Made by a program: the position numbers and the translations under genes. This document shows, in pieces, positions 25,101-40,325 of a stretch of 64,000 bases of DNA (within the stretch, counting starts at the first letter, position 1; each line of letters opens with the position of its first letter). The notes beneath the pieces are model-generated. The model searched no databases. It was given only the letters and a program-made list of their open reading frames with translations, and was not told the DNA's origin. This DNA comes from Bathymodiolus brooksi (Eukaryota > Mollusca > Bivalvia > Mytilida > Modiolidae), in assembly GCA_963680875.1 (NCBI GenBank), contig OY804580.1:94331353-94395352 (forward strand). Direction: 5' to 3'.

Positions 25101-27280
25101 AAACAATCACCTCTCACCTAAAGAAAGTTTAAACAGTGATGGTCATCAATTACACTAACATAAACAAACAAACAATCACCTCACACCTAAGGAAAGTTTA
25201 AACAGTGATGGTCATCAATTACACTAACATCAACAAACAGACAATCACCTCTCACCTAAAGAAAGTTTAAACAGTGATGGGCATCAATTACACTGACATA
25301 AACAAAACAAACAATCACCTCTCACCTAAAGAAAGTTTAAACAGTGATGGTCATCAATTACACTAACATAAACAAACAGACAATCACCTCTCACCTAAAG
25401 AAAGTTTAAACAGTGATGGGCATCAATTACACTGATATCAACAAAACAAACAATCACCTCTCACCTAAAGAAAGTTTAAACAGTGATGGTCATCAATTAC
25501 ACTGACATAAACAAAACAAACAATCACCTCTCACCTAAAGAAAGTTTAAACAGTGATGGTTATCAATTACACTGATATCAACAAAACAAACAATCACCTC
25601 TCACCTAAAGAAAGTTTAAACAGTGATGGTCATCAATTACACTAACATCAACAAAACAAACAATCACCTCACACCTAAGGAAAGTTTAAACAGTGATGGT
25701 CATCAATTACACTGACATAAACAAAACAAACAATCACCTCTCACCTAAAGAAAGTTTAAACAGTGATGGTCATCAATTACACTAACATCAACAAAACAAA
25801 CAATCACCTCTCACCTAAAGAAAGTTTAAACAGTGATGGTCATCAATTACACTAACATCAACAAAACAAACAATCACCTCTCACCTAAAGAAAGTTTAAA
25901 CAGTGATGGTCATCAATTACACTAACATCAACAAAACAAACAATCACCTCTCACCTAAAGAAAGTTTAAACAGTGATGGTCATCAATTACACTAACATCA
26001 ACAAAACAAACAATCACCTCTCACCTAAAGAAAGTTTAAACGGTGATGGTCATCAATTACACTAACATCAACAAAACCAACAATCACCTCTCACCTAAAG
26101 AAAGTTTAAACAGTGATGGTCATCAATTACACTGGCATAAACAAAACAAACAATCACCTCTCACCTAAAGAAAGTTTAAACAGTGATGGTCATCAATTAC
26201 ACTAACATCAACAAAACAAACAATCACCTCACACCTAAGGAAAGTTTAAACAGTGATGGTCATCAATTACACTGACATAAACAAAACAAACAATCACCTC
26301 TCACCTAAAGAAAGTTTAAACAGTGATGGTCATCAATTACATTAACATCAACAAAACAAACAATCACCTCACACCTAAGGAAAGTTTAAACAGTGATGGT
26401 CATCAATTACACTGACATAAACAAAACAAACAATCACCTCTCACCTAAAGAAAGTTTAAACAGTGATGGTCATCAATTACACTAACATCAACAAAACAAA
26501 CAATCACCTCTCACCTAAAGAAAGTTTAAACAGTGATGGTCATCAATTACACTAACATCAACAAAACAAACAATCACCTCTCACCTAAAGAAAGTTTAAA
26601 CAGTGATGGTCATCAATTACACTAACATCAACAAACAAACAATCACCTCTCACCTAAAGAAAGTTTAAACAGTGATGGTCATCAATTACACTAACATCAA
26701 CAAAACAAACAATCACCTCACACCTAAGGAAAGTTTAAACAGTGATGGTCATCAATTACACTAACATCAACAAAACAAACAATCACCTCTCACCTAAAGA
26801 AAGTTTAAACAGTGATGGTCATCAATTACACTAACATAAACAAAACAAACAATCACCTCTCACCTAAAGAAAGTTTAAACAGTGATGGTCATCAATTACA
26901 CTAACATCAACAAAACAAACAATCACCTCACACCTAAGGAAAGTTTAAACAGTGATGGTCATTAATTACACTAACATCAACAAAACAAACAATCACCTCT
27001 CACCTAAAGAAAGTTTAAACAGTGATGGTCATCAATTACACTAACATCAACAAAACAAACAATCACCTCACACCTAAGGAAAGTTTAAACAGTGATGGTC
27101 ATCAATTACACTAACATAAACAAAACCAACAATCACCTCTCACCTAAAGAAAGTTTAAACAGTGATGGTCATCAATTACACTAACATCAACAAAACAAAC
27201 AATCACCTCACATCTAAGGAAAGTTTAAACAGTGATGGTCATCAATTACACTAACATAAACAAAACAAACAATCACCTCA
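25100..27280. repeat. 2.2-kb block, copy 1 of the 5,238-bp-offset duplication
   Basis: Rich in CTCACACCTAAGG monomers. CATCAACAAACAG (25228), ACTGGCATAA (26131) and CATCTAAGG (27211) recur at exactly +5,238 (30466, 31369, 32449). The match ends where CTAAAG here meets CTAAGG in the second copy. Confidence 0.88.
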
Positions 27281-30200
27281 CACCTAAAGAAAGTTTAAAC
27301 AGTGATGGTCATCAATTACACTGACATCAACAAAACAAACAATCACCTCTCACCTAAAGAAAGTTTAAACGGTGATGGTCATCAATTACACTAACATAAA
27401 CAAACAGACAATCACCTCTCACCTAAAGAAAGTTTAAACATTGATTGGCATCAATTACACTAACATCAACAAAACAAACAATCACCTCTCACCTAAAGAA
27501 TGTTTAAACTGTGATGGTCATCAATTACACTGACATCAACAAAACAAACAATCACCTCTCACCTAAAGAAAGTTTAAACAGTGATGGTCATCAATTACAC
27601 TGACATAAACAAAACAAACAATCACCTCACACCTAAAGAAAGTTTAAACAGTGATGGTCATCAATTACACTGACATCAACAAAACAAACAATCACCTCTC
27701 ACCTAAAGAAAGTTTAAACGGTGATGGTCATCAATTACACTAACATAAACAAACAGACAATCACCTCTCACCTAAAGAAAGTTTAAACAGTGATGGGCAT
27801 CAATTACACTAACATCAACAAAACAAACAATCACCTCTCACCTAAAGAAAGTTTAAACTGTGATGGTCATCAATTACACTAACATAAACAAAACAAACAA
27901 TCACCTCTCACCTAAAGAAAGTTTAAACAGTGATGGTCATCAATTACACTAACATCAACAAAACAAACAATCACCTCTCACCTAAAGAAAGTTTAAACTG
28001 TGATGGTCATCAATTACACTAACATAAACAAAACAAACAATCACCTCTCACCTAAAGAAAGTTTAAACAGTGATGGTCATCAATTACATTAACATCAACA
28101 AACAAACAATCACCTCTCACCTAAAGAAAGTTTAAACAGTGATGGTCATCAATTACACTAACATAAACAAAGCAAACAATCACCTCTCACCTAAAGAAAG
28201 TTTAAACGGTGATGGTCATCAATTACACTAACATAAACAAACAGACAATCACCTCTCACCTAAAGAAAGTTTAAACAGTGATGGGCATCAATTACACTAA
28301 CATCAACAAAACAAACAATCACCTCTCACCTAAAGAAAGTTTAAACAGTGATGGGCATCAATTACACTAACATCAACAAAACAAACAATCACCTCTCACC
28401 TAAAGAATGTTTAAACTGTGATGGTCATCAATTACACTGACATCAACAAAACAAACAATCACCTCTCACCTAAAGAAAGTTTAAACAGTGATGGTCATCA
28501 ATTACACTAACATCAACAAAACCAACAATCACCTCTCACCTAAAGAAAGTTTAAACGGTGATGGTCATCAATTACACTAACATCAACAAAACCAACAATC
28601 ACCTCTCACCTAAAGAAAGTTTAAACGGTGATGGTCATCAATTACACTAACATAAACAAACAGACAATCACCTCTCACCTAAAGAAAGTTTAAACAGTGA
28701 TGGTCATCAATTACACTAACAACAACAAAACAAACAATCACCTCTCACCTAAAGAAAGTTTAAACTGTGATGGTCATCAATTACACTGATATCAACAAAA
28801 CAAACAATCACCTCTCACCTAAAGAAAGTTTAAACTGTGATGGTCATCAATTACACTAACATCAACAAACAAACAATCACCTCTCACCTAAAGAAAGTTT
28901 AAACTGTGATGGTCAACAATTACACTAACATAAACAAAACAAACAATCACCTCTCACCTAAAGAAAGTTTAAACAGTGATGGTCATCAATTACACTAACA
29001 TCAACAAATCAAACAATCACCTCTCACCTAAAGAAAGTTTAAACGGTGATGGTCATCAATTACACTAACATAAACAAACAGACAATCACCTCTCACCTAA
29101 AGAAAGTTTAAACAGTGATGGGCATCAATTACACTAACATCAACAAAACAAACAATCACCTCTCACCTAACGAATGTTTAAACTGTGATGGTCATCAATT
29201 ACACTGACATCAACAAAACAAACAATCACCTCTCACCTAAAGAAAGTTTAAACAGTGATGGTCATCAATTACACTAACATCAACAAAACAAACAATCACC
29301 TCTCACCTATAGAAAGTTTAAACAGTGATGGTCATCAATTACACTAACATAAACAACCAGACAATCACCTCTCACCTAAAGAAAGTTTACACAGTGATGG
29401 GCATCAATTACACTAACATCAACAAAACAAACAATCACCTCTCACCTCAAGAATGTTTAAACTGTGATGGTCATCAATTACACTGACATCAACAAAACAA
29501 ACAATCACCTCTCACCTAAAGAAAGTTTAAACAGTGATGGTCATCAATTACACTGACATCAACAAAACAAACAATCACCTCTCACCTAAAGAATGTTTAA
29601 ACAGTGATGGTCATCAATTACACTGACATAAACAAAATAAACAATCACCTCTCACCTAAAGAAAGTTTAAACAGTGATGGACAATAATTACACTAACATC
29701 AACACAACAAACAATCACCTCTCAACTAAAGAAAGTTTAAACAGTGATGATCATCAATTACACTAACATCAACAAAACACACAATCACCTCTCACCTAAA
29801 GAAAGTTTAAATAGTGATGATCATCAATTACACTGACATAAACAAAACAAACAATCACCTCACACCTAAAGAAAGTTTAAACAGTGATGGTCATCAATTA
29901 CACTGACATAAACAAAACAAACAATCACCTCTCACCTAAAGAAAGTTTAAACAGTGATGGGCATCAATTACACTAACATCAACAAAACAAACAATCACCT
30001 CACACCTAAAGAAAGTTTAAACAGTGATGGTCATCAATTACACTAACATCAACAAAACAAACAATCACCTCACACCTAAGGAAAGTTTAAACAGTGATGG
30101 TCATCAATTACACTAACATAAACAAAACAAACAATCACCTCTCACCTAAAGAAAGTTTAAACAGTGATGGTCATCAATTACACTAACATCAACAAAACAA

Positions 30201-30337
30201 ACAATCACCTCACACCTAAGGAAAGCTTAAACAGTGATGGTCATCAATTACACTAACATCAACAAAACAAACAATCACCTCTCACCTAAAGAAAGTTTAA
30301 ACAGTGATGGGCATCAATTACACTGACATAAACAAAA

Positions 30338-32518
30338 CAAACAATCACCTCTCACCTAAAGAAAGTTTAAACAGTGATGGTCATCAATTACACTAACATA
30401 AACAAACAAACAATCACCTCACACCTAAGGAAAGTTTAAACAGTGATGGTCATCAATTACACTAACATCAACAAACAGACAATCACCTCTCACCTAAAGA
30501 AAGTTTAAACAGTGATGGGCATCAATTACACTGACATAAACAAAACAAACAATCACCTCTCACCTAAAGAAAGTTTAAACAGTGATGGTCATCAATTACA
30601 CTAACATAAACAAACAGACAATCACCTCTCACCTAAAGAAAGTTTAAACAGTGATGGGCATCAATTACACTGATATCAACAAAACAAACAATCACCTCTC
30701 ACCTAAAGAAAGTTTAAACAGTGATGGTCATCAATTACACTGACATAAACAAAACAAACAATCACCTCTCACCTAAAGAAAGTTTAAACAGTGATGGTTA
30801 TCAATTACACTGATATCAACAAAACAAACAATCACCTCTCACCTAAAGAAAGTTTAAACAGTGATGGTCATCAATTACACTAACATCAACAAAACAAACA
30901 ATCACCTCACACCTAAGGAAAGTTTAAACAGTGATGGTCATCAATTACACTGACATAAACAAAACAAACAATCACCTCTCACCTAAAGAAAGTTTAAACA
31001 GTGATGGTCATCAATTACACTAACATCAACAAAACAAACAATCACCTCTCACCTAAAGAAAGTTTAAACAGTGATGGTCATCAATTACACTAACATCAAC
31101 AAAACAAACAATCACCTCTCACCTAAAGAAAGTTTAAACAGTGATGGTCATCAATTACACTAACATCAACAAAACAAACAATCACCTCTCACCTAAAGAA
31201 AGTTTAAACAGTGATGGTCATCAATTACACTAACATCAACAAAACAAACAATCACCTCTCACCTAAAGAAAGTTTAAACGGTGATGGTCATCAATTACAC
31301 TAACATCAACAAAACCAACAATCACCTCTCACCTAAAGAAAGTTTAAACAGTGATGGTCATCAATTACACTGGCATAAACAAAACAAACAATCACCTCTC
31401 ACCTAAAGAAAGTTTAAACAGTGATGGTCATCAATTACACTAACATCAACAAAACAAACAATCACCTCACACCTAAGGAAAGTTTAAACAGTGATGGTCA
31501 TCAATTACACTGACATAAACAAAACAAACAATCACCTCTCACCTAAAGAAAGTTTAAACAGTGATGGTCATCAATTACATTAACATCAACAAAACAAACA
31601 ATCACCTCACACCTAAGGAAAGTTTAAACAGTGATGGTCATCAATTACACTGACATAAACAAAACAAACAATCACCTCTCACCTAAAGAAAGTTTAAACA
31701 GTGATGGTCATCAATTACACTAACATCAACAAAACAAACAATCACCTCTCACCTAAAGAAAGTTTAAACAGTGATGGTCATCAATTACACTAACATCAAC
31801 AAAACAAACAATCACCTCTCACCTAAAGAAAGTTTAAACAGTGATGGTCATCAATTACACTAACATCAACAAACAAACAATCACCTCTCACCTAAAGAAA
31901 GTTTAAACAGTGATGGTCATCAATTACACTAACATCAACAAAACAAACAATCACCTCACACCTAAGGAAAGTTTAAACAGTGATGGTCATCAATTACACT
32001 AACATCAACAAAACAAACAATCACCTCTCACCTAAAGAAAGTTTAAACAGTGATGGTCATCAATTACACTAACATAAACAAAACAAACAATCACCTCTCA
32101 CCTAAAGAAAGTTTAAACAGTGATGGTCATCAATTACACTAACATCAACAAAACAAACAATCACCTCACACCTAAGGAAAGTTTAAACAGTGATGGTCAT
32201 TAATTACACTAACATCAACAAAACAAACAATCACCTCTCACCTAAAGAAAGTTTAAACAGTGATGGTCATCAATTACACTAACATCAACAAAACAAACAA
32301 TCACCTCACACCTAAGGAAAGTTTAAACAGTGATGGTCATCAATTACACTAACATAAACAAAACCAACAATCACCTCTCACCTAAAGAAAGTTTAAACAG
32401 TGATGGTCATCAATTACACTAACATCAACAAAACAAACAATCACCTCACATCTAAGGAAAGTTTAAACAGTGATGGTCATCAATTACACTAACATAAACA
32501 AAACAAACAATCACCTCA
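30338..32518. repeat. 2.2-kb block, copy 2 of the 5,238-bp-offset duplication
   Basis: Second copy of 25100-27280 with no change of offset across about 2.2 kb, so no net gain or loss of monomers. Between the two copies lies a block of the older type (27.3-29.9 kb) with ACTGTG and CAGACAATC variants. Confidence 0.88.
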
Positions 32519-33419
32519 CACCTAAGGAAAGTTTAAACAGTGATGGTCATCAATTACACTAACATCAACAAAACAAACAATCACCTCACATCTAAGGAAA
32601 GTTTAAACAGTGATGATCATCAATTACACTAACATAAACAAAACAAACAATCACCTCACACCTAAGGAAAGTTTAAACAGTGATGGTCATCAATTACACT
32701 AACATCAACAAAACAAACAATCACCTCACACCTAAGGAAAGTTTAAACAGTGATGGTCATCAATTACACTAACATAAACAAAACAAACAATCACCTCTCA
32801 CCTAAAGAAAGTTTAAACAGTGATGGTCATCAATTACACTAACATCAACAAAACAAACAATCACCTCACACCTAAGGAAAGTTTAAACAGTGATGGTCAT
32901 TAATTACACTAACATCAACAAAACAAACAATCACCTCTCACCTAAAGAAAGTTTAAACAGTGATGGTCATCAATTACACTAACATCAACAAAACAAACAA
33001 TCACCTCACACATAAGGAAAGTTTAAACAGTGATGGTCATCAATTACACTAACATCAACAAAACAAACAATCACCTCACACCTAAGGAAAGTTTAAACAG
33101 TGATGGTCATCAATTACACTAACATAAACAAAACCAACAATCACCTCTCACCTAAAGAAAGTTTAAACAGTGATGGTCATCAATTACACTAACATCAACA
33201 AAACAAGCAATCACCTCACACCTAAGGAAAGTTTAAACAGTGATGGTCATCAATTACTCTAACATCAACAAAACAAACAATCACCTCACACCTAAGGAAA
33301 GTTTAAACAGTGATGGTCATCAATTACACTAACATAAACAAAACCAACAATCACCTCTCACCTAAAGAAAGTTTAAACAGTGATGGTCATCAATTACACT
33401 AACATCAACAAAACAACCA

Positions 33420-36076
33420 ATCACCTCACATCTAAGGAAAGTTTAAACAGTGATGGTCATCAATTACACTAACATAAACAAAACAAACAATCACCTCACA
33501 CCTAAAGAAAGTTTAAACAGTGATGGTCATCAATTACACTAACATCAACAAAACAAACAATCACCTCACATCTAAGGAAAGTTTAAACAGTGATGGTCAT
33601 CAATTACACTAACATAAACAAAACAAACAATCACCTCACACCTAAGGAAAGTTTAAACAGTGATGGTCATCAATTACACTAACATCAACAAAACAAACAA
33701 TCACCTCACACCTAAGGAAAGTTTAAACAGTGATGGTCATCAATTACACTAACATCAACAAAACAAACAATCACCTCACACCTAAGGAAAGTTTAAACAG
33801 TGATGGTCATCAATTACACTAACATCAACAAAACAAACAATCACCTCACACCTAAGGAAAGTTTAAACAGTGATGGTCATCAATTACACTAACATCAACA
33901 AAACCAACAATCACCTCACACCTAATGAAAGTTTAAACAGTGATGGTCATCAATTACACTAACATCAACAAAACAAACAATCACTTCACACCTAAGGAAA
34001 GTTTAAACAGTGATGGTCATCAATTACACTAACATAAACAAAACCAACAATCACCTCTCACCTAAAGAAAGTTTAAACAGTGATGGTCATCAATTACACT
34101 AACATCAACAAAACAAACAATCACCTCTCACCTAAAGAAAGTTTAAACAGTGATGGTCATCAATTACACTAACATAAACAAAACAAACAATCACCTCTCA
34201 CCTAAAGAAAGTTTAAAAAGTGATGATCATCAATTACACTAACATCAACAAAACAAACAATCACCTCACACCTAAGGAAAGTTTAAACAGTGATGGTCAT
34301 CAATTACACTAACATAAACAAAACCAACAATCACCTCTCACCTAAAGAAAGTTTAAACAGTGATGGTCATCAATTACACTGACATCAACAAAACAAACAA
34401 TCACCTCTCACCTAAAGAAAGTTTAAACAGTGATGGTCATCAATTACACTGACATAAACAAAACAAACAATCACCTCTCACCTAAAGAAAGTTTAAACAG
34501 TGATGGTCATCAATTACACTGACATCAACAAAACAAACAATCACCTCTCACCTAAAGAAAGTTTAAACAGTGATGGTCATCAATTACACTGACATAAACA
34601 AAACAAACAATCACCTCTCACCTAAAGAAAGTTTAAACTGTGATGATCATCAATTACACTAACATCAACAAAACAAACAATCACCTCTCACCTAAAGAAA
34701 GTTTAAACAGTGATGGTCATCAATTACACTGACATAAACAAAACCAACAATCACCTCTCACCTAAAGAAAGTTTAAACAGTGATGGTCATCAATTACACT
34801 AACATCAACAAAACAAACAATCACCTCTCACCTAAAGAAAGTTTAAACAGTGATGGTCATCAATTGCACTGACATAAACAAAACCAACAATCACCTCTCA
34901 CCTAAAGAAAGTTTAAACAGTGATGGTCATCAATTACACTAACATCAACAAAACAAACAATCACCTCTCACCTAAAGAAAGTTTAAACAGTGATGGTCAT
35001 CAATTACACTAACATCAACAAAACAAACAATCACCTCTCACCTAAAGAAAGTTTAAACAGTGATGGTCATCAATTACACTGACATAAACAAACAGACAAT
35101 CACCTCTCACCTAAAGAAAGTTTAAACAGTGATGGTCATCAATTACACTAACATCAACAAAGCCAACAATCACCTCTCACCTAAAGAAAGTTTAAACAGT
35201 GATGGTCATCAATTACACTAACATCAACAAAACCAACAATCACCTCTCACCTAAAGAAAGTTTAAACAGTGATGGTCATCAATTACACTGACATAAACAA
35301 AACCAACAATCACCTCTCACCTAAAGAAAGTTTAAACAGTGATGGTCATCAATTACACTAACATCAACAAAACAAACAATCACCTCTCACCTAAAGAAAG
35401 TTTAAACAGTGATGTTCATCAATTACACTGACATAAAGAAAACCAACAATCACCTCTCACCTAAAGAAAGTTTAAACAGTGATGGTCATCAATTACACTG
35501 ACATAAACAAAACAAACAATCACCTCTCACCTAAAGAAAGTTTAAACAGTGATGGTCATCAATTACACTAACATAAACAAACAAACAATCACCTCTCACC
35601 TAAAGAAAGTTTAAACAGTGATGGTCATCAATTACACTGACATAAACAAAACAAACAATCACCTCTCACCTAAAGAAAGTTTAAACAGTGATGGTCATCA
35701 ATTACACTAACATCAACAAAACAAACAATCACCTCTCACCTAAAGAAAGTTTAAACAGTGATGGTCATCAATTACACTAACATCAACAAAACAAACAATC
35801 ACCTCTCACCTAAAGAAAGTTTAAACAGTGATGGTCATCAATTACACTGACATAAACAAACAGACAATCACCTCTCACCTAAAGAAAGTTTAAACAGTGA
35901 TGGTCATCAATTACACTAACATCAACAAAACCAACAATCACCTCTCACCTAAAGAAAGTTTAAACAGTGATGGTCATCAATTACACTAACATCAACAAAG
36001 CCAACAATCACCTCTCACCTAAAGAAAGTTTAAACAGTGATGGTCATCAATTACACTAACATCAACAAAACCAACA
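33420..36076. repeat. 2,657-bp tandem duplication, left copy
   Basis: CATCTAAGG (33429), CCTAATGAAAG (33921), AGTGATGTTCATC with CATAAAGAAAACC (about 35409) and CCAACAATC (35931) all recur at exactly +2,657, which is 38 monomers of which three are 69-bp forms. Confidence 0.9.
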
Positions 36077-38733
36077 ATCACCTCACATCTAAGGAAAGTT
36101 TAAACAGTGATGGTCATCAATTACACTAACATAAACAAAACAAACAATCACCTCACACCTAAAGAAAGTTTAAACAGTGATGGTCATCAATTACACTAAC
36201 ATCAACAAAACAAACAATCACCTCACATCTAAGGAAAGTTTAAACAGTGATGGTCATCAATTACACTAACATAAACAAAACAAACAATCACCTCACACCT
36301 AAGGAAAGTTTAAACAGTGATGGTCATCAATTACACTAACATCAACAAAACAAACAATCACCTCACACCTAAGGAAAGTTTAAACAGTGATGGTCATCAA
36401 TTACACTAACATCAACAAAACAAACAATCACCTCACACCTAAGGAAAGTTTAAACAGTGATGGTCATCAATTACACTAACATCAACAAAACAAACAATCA
36501 CCTCACACCTAAGGAAAGTTTAAACAGTGATGGTCATCAATTACACTAACATCAACAAAACCAACAATCACCTCACACCTAATGAAAGTTTAAACAGTGA
36601 TGGTCATCAATTACACTAACATCAACAAAACAAACAATCACCTCACACCTAAGGAAAGTTTAAACAGTGATGGTCATCAATTACACTAACATAAACAAAA
36701 CCAACAATCACCTCTCACCTAAAGAAAGTTTAAACAGTGATGGTCATCAATTACACTAACATCAACAAAACAAACAATCACCTCTCACCTAAAGAAAGTT
36801 TAAACAGTGATGGTCATCAATTACACTAACATAAACAAAACAAACAATCACCTCTCACCTAAAGAAAGTTTAAAAAGTGATGATCATCAATTACACTAAC
36901 ATCAACAAAACAAACAATCACCTCACACCTAAGGAAAGTTTAAACAGTGATGGTCATCAATTACACTAACATAAACAAAACCAACAATCACCTCTCACCT
37001 AAAGAAAGTTTAAACAGTGATGGTCATCAATTACACTGACATCAACAAAACAAACAATCACCTCTCACCTAAAGAAAGTTTAAACAGTGATGGTCATCAA
37101 TTACACTGACATAAACAAAACAAACAATCACCTCTCACCTAAAGAAAGTTTAAACAGTGATGGTCATCAATTACACTGACATCAACAAAACAAACAATCA
37201 CCTCTCACCTAAAGAAAGTTTAAACAGTGATGGTCATCAATTACACTGACATAAACAAAACAAACAATCACCTCTCACCTAAAGAAAGTTTAAACTGTGA
37301 TGATCATCAATTACACTAACATCAACAAAACAAACAATCACCTCTCACCTAAAGAAAGTTTAAACAGTGATGGTCATCAATTACACTGACATAAACAAAA
37401 CCAACAATCACCTCTCACCTAAAGAAAGTTTAAACAGTGATGGTCATCAATTACACTAACATCAACAAAACAAACAATCACCTCTCACCTAAAGAAAGTT
37501 TAAACAGTGATGGTCATCAATTGCACTGACATAAACAAAACCAACAATCACCTCTCACCTAAAGAAAGTTTAAACAGTGATGGTCATCAATTACACTAAC
37601 ATCAACAAAACAAACAATCACCTCTCACCTAAAGAAAGTTTAAACAGTGATGGTCATCAATTACACTAACATCAACAAAACAAACAATCACCTCTCACCT
37701 AAAGAAAGTTTAAACAGTGATGGTCATCAATTACACTGACATAAACAAACAGACAATCACCTCTCACCTAAAGAAAGTTTAAACAGTGATGGTCATCAAT
37801 TACACTAACATCAACAAAGCCAACAATCACCTCTCACCTAAAGAAAGTTTAAACAGTGATGGTCATCAATTACACTAACATCAACAAAACCAACAATCAC
37901 CTCTCACCTAAAGAAAGTTTAAACAGTGATGGTCATCAATTACACTGACATAAACAAAACCAACAATCACCTCTCACCTAAAGAAAGTTTAAACAGTGAT
38001 GGTCATCAATTACACTAACATCAACAAAACAAACAATCACCTCTCACCTAAAGAAAGTTTAAACAGTGATGTTCATCAATTACACTGACATAAAGAAAAC
38101 CAACAATCACCTCTCACCTAAAGAAAGTTTAAACAGTGATGGTCATCAATTACACTGACATAAACAAAACAAACAATCACCTCTCACCTAAAGAAAGTTT
38201 AAACAGTGATGGTCATCAATTACACTAACATAAACAAACAAACAATCACCTCTCACCTAAAGAAAGTTTAAACAGTGATGGTCATCAATTACACTGACAT
38301 AAACAAAACAAACAATCACCTCTCACCTAAAGAAAGTTTAAACAGTGATGGTCATCAATTACACTAACATCAACAAAACAAACAATCACCTCTCACCTAA
38401 AGAAAGTTTAAACAGTGATGGTCATCAATTACACTAACATCAACAAAACAAACAATCACCTCTCACCTAAAGAAAGTTTAAACAGTGATGGTCATCAATT
38501 ACACTGACATAAACAAACAGACAATCACCTCTCACCTAAAGAAAGTTTAAACAGTGATGGTCATCAATTACACTAACATCAACAAAACCAACAATCACCT
38601 CTCACCTAAAGAAAGTTTAAACAGTGATGGTCATCAATTACACTAACATCAACAAAACCAACAATCACCTCTCACCTAAAGAAAGTTTAAACAGTGATGG
38701 TCATCAATTACACTGACATAAACAAAACCAACA
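36077..38733. repeat. 2,657-bp tandem duplication, right copy
   Basis: Follows the left copy directly. Landmarks at 36086, 36578, 38068 and 38588. At least one difference (AAAGCCAAC near 35999 against AAAACCAAC) was seen. A further 768-bp step (11 monomers) repeats the AGTGATGTTCATC unit from 38068 at 38836. Confidence 0.9.
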
Positions 38734-40325
38734 ATCACCTCTCACCTAAAGAAAGTTTAAACAGTGATGGTCATCAATTACACTAACATCAACAAAACAA
38801 ACAATCACCTCTCACCTAAAGAAAGTTTAAACAGTGATGTTCATCAATTACACTGACATAAAGAAAACCAACAATCACCTCTCACCTAAAGAAAGTTTAA
38901 ACAGTGATGGTCATCAATTACACTGACATAAACAAAACAAACAATCACCTCTCACCTAAAGAAAGTTTAAACAGTGATGGTCATCAATTACACTAACATA
39001 AACAAACAAACAATCACCTCTCACCTAAAGAAAGTTTAAACAGTGATGGTCATCAATTACACTGACATAAACAAAACAAACAATCACCTATCACCTAAAG
39101 AAAGTTTAAACAGTGATGGTCATCAATTACACTAACATCAACAAAACAAACAATCACCTCTCACCTAAAGAAAGTTTAAACAGTGATGGTCATTAATTAC
39201 ACTGATATCAACAAAACAAACAATCACCTCTCACCTAAAGAAAGTTTAAACAGTGATGGTCATCAATTACACTAACATTAACAAAACAAACAATCACCTC
39301 TCACCTAAAGAAAGTTTAAACAGTGATGATCATCAATTACACTAACATCAACAAAACACACAATCACCTCTCACTTAAAGAAAGTTTAAACAGTGATGGT
39401 CATCAATTACACTAACATAAACAAAACAAAAAATCACCTCACACCTAAGGAAAGTTTAAACAGTGATGGTCATCAATTACACTGACATAAACAAAACAAA
39501 CAATCACCTTTCACCTACAGAAAGTTTAAACAGTGATGGTCATCAATTACACTGACATAAACAAAACGAACAATCACCTCTCACCTAAAGAATGTTTAAA
39601 CAGTGATGGTCATTAATTTCACTAACATCAACAAAACAAACAATCACCTCTCACCTAAAGAAAGTTTAAACAGTGATGGTCATCAATTACACTAACATCA
39701 ACAAAACAAACAATCACCTCTCACCTAAAGAAAGTTTCAACGGTGATGGTCATCAATTACACTAACATCAACAAAACAAACAATCACCTCTCACCTAAAG
39801 AAAGTTTAAACAGTGATGGTCATCAATTACACTAACATCAACAAAAAAAACCAATCACCTCTCACCTAAAGAAAGTTTAAACAGTGATGGTCATCAATTA
39901 CACTAACATCAACAAAACAAACAATCACCTCTCACCTAAAGAAAGTTTAAACAGTGATGGTCATCAATTACACTAACATCAACAAAACAAACAATCACCT
40001 CTCACCTACAGAAAGTTTAAACAGTGATGGTCATCAATTACACTAACATCAACAAAACAAACAATCACCTCTCACCTAAAGAAAGTTTAAACAGTGATGA
40101 TCATCAATTACACTAACATCAACAAAACACACAATCACCTCTCACTTAAAGAAAGTTTAAACAGTGATGGTCATCAATTACACTAACATAAACAAAACAA
40201 AAAATCACCTCACACCTAAGGAAAGTTTAAACAGTGATGGTCATCAATTACACTGACATAAACAAAACAAACAATCACCTCTCACCTACAGAAAGTTTAA
40301 ACAGTGATGGTCATCAATTACACTG
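38450..40325. repeat. block repeated at offset 12,650
   Basis: AAACAAACAG (38511), CATTAATTACACTGATATC (39191), GATGATCATC (39325 and 40096) and CTCACACCTAAGG (about 40209) recur at +12,650. The match stops near 40325, where AACGAAC here faces AACACAAAC. Confidence 0.82.
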
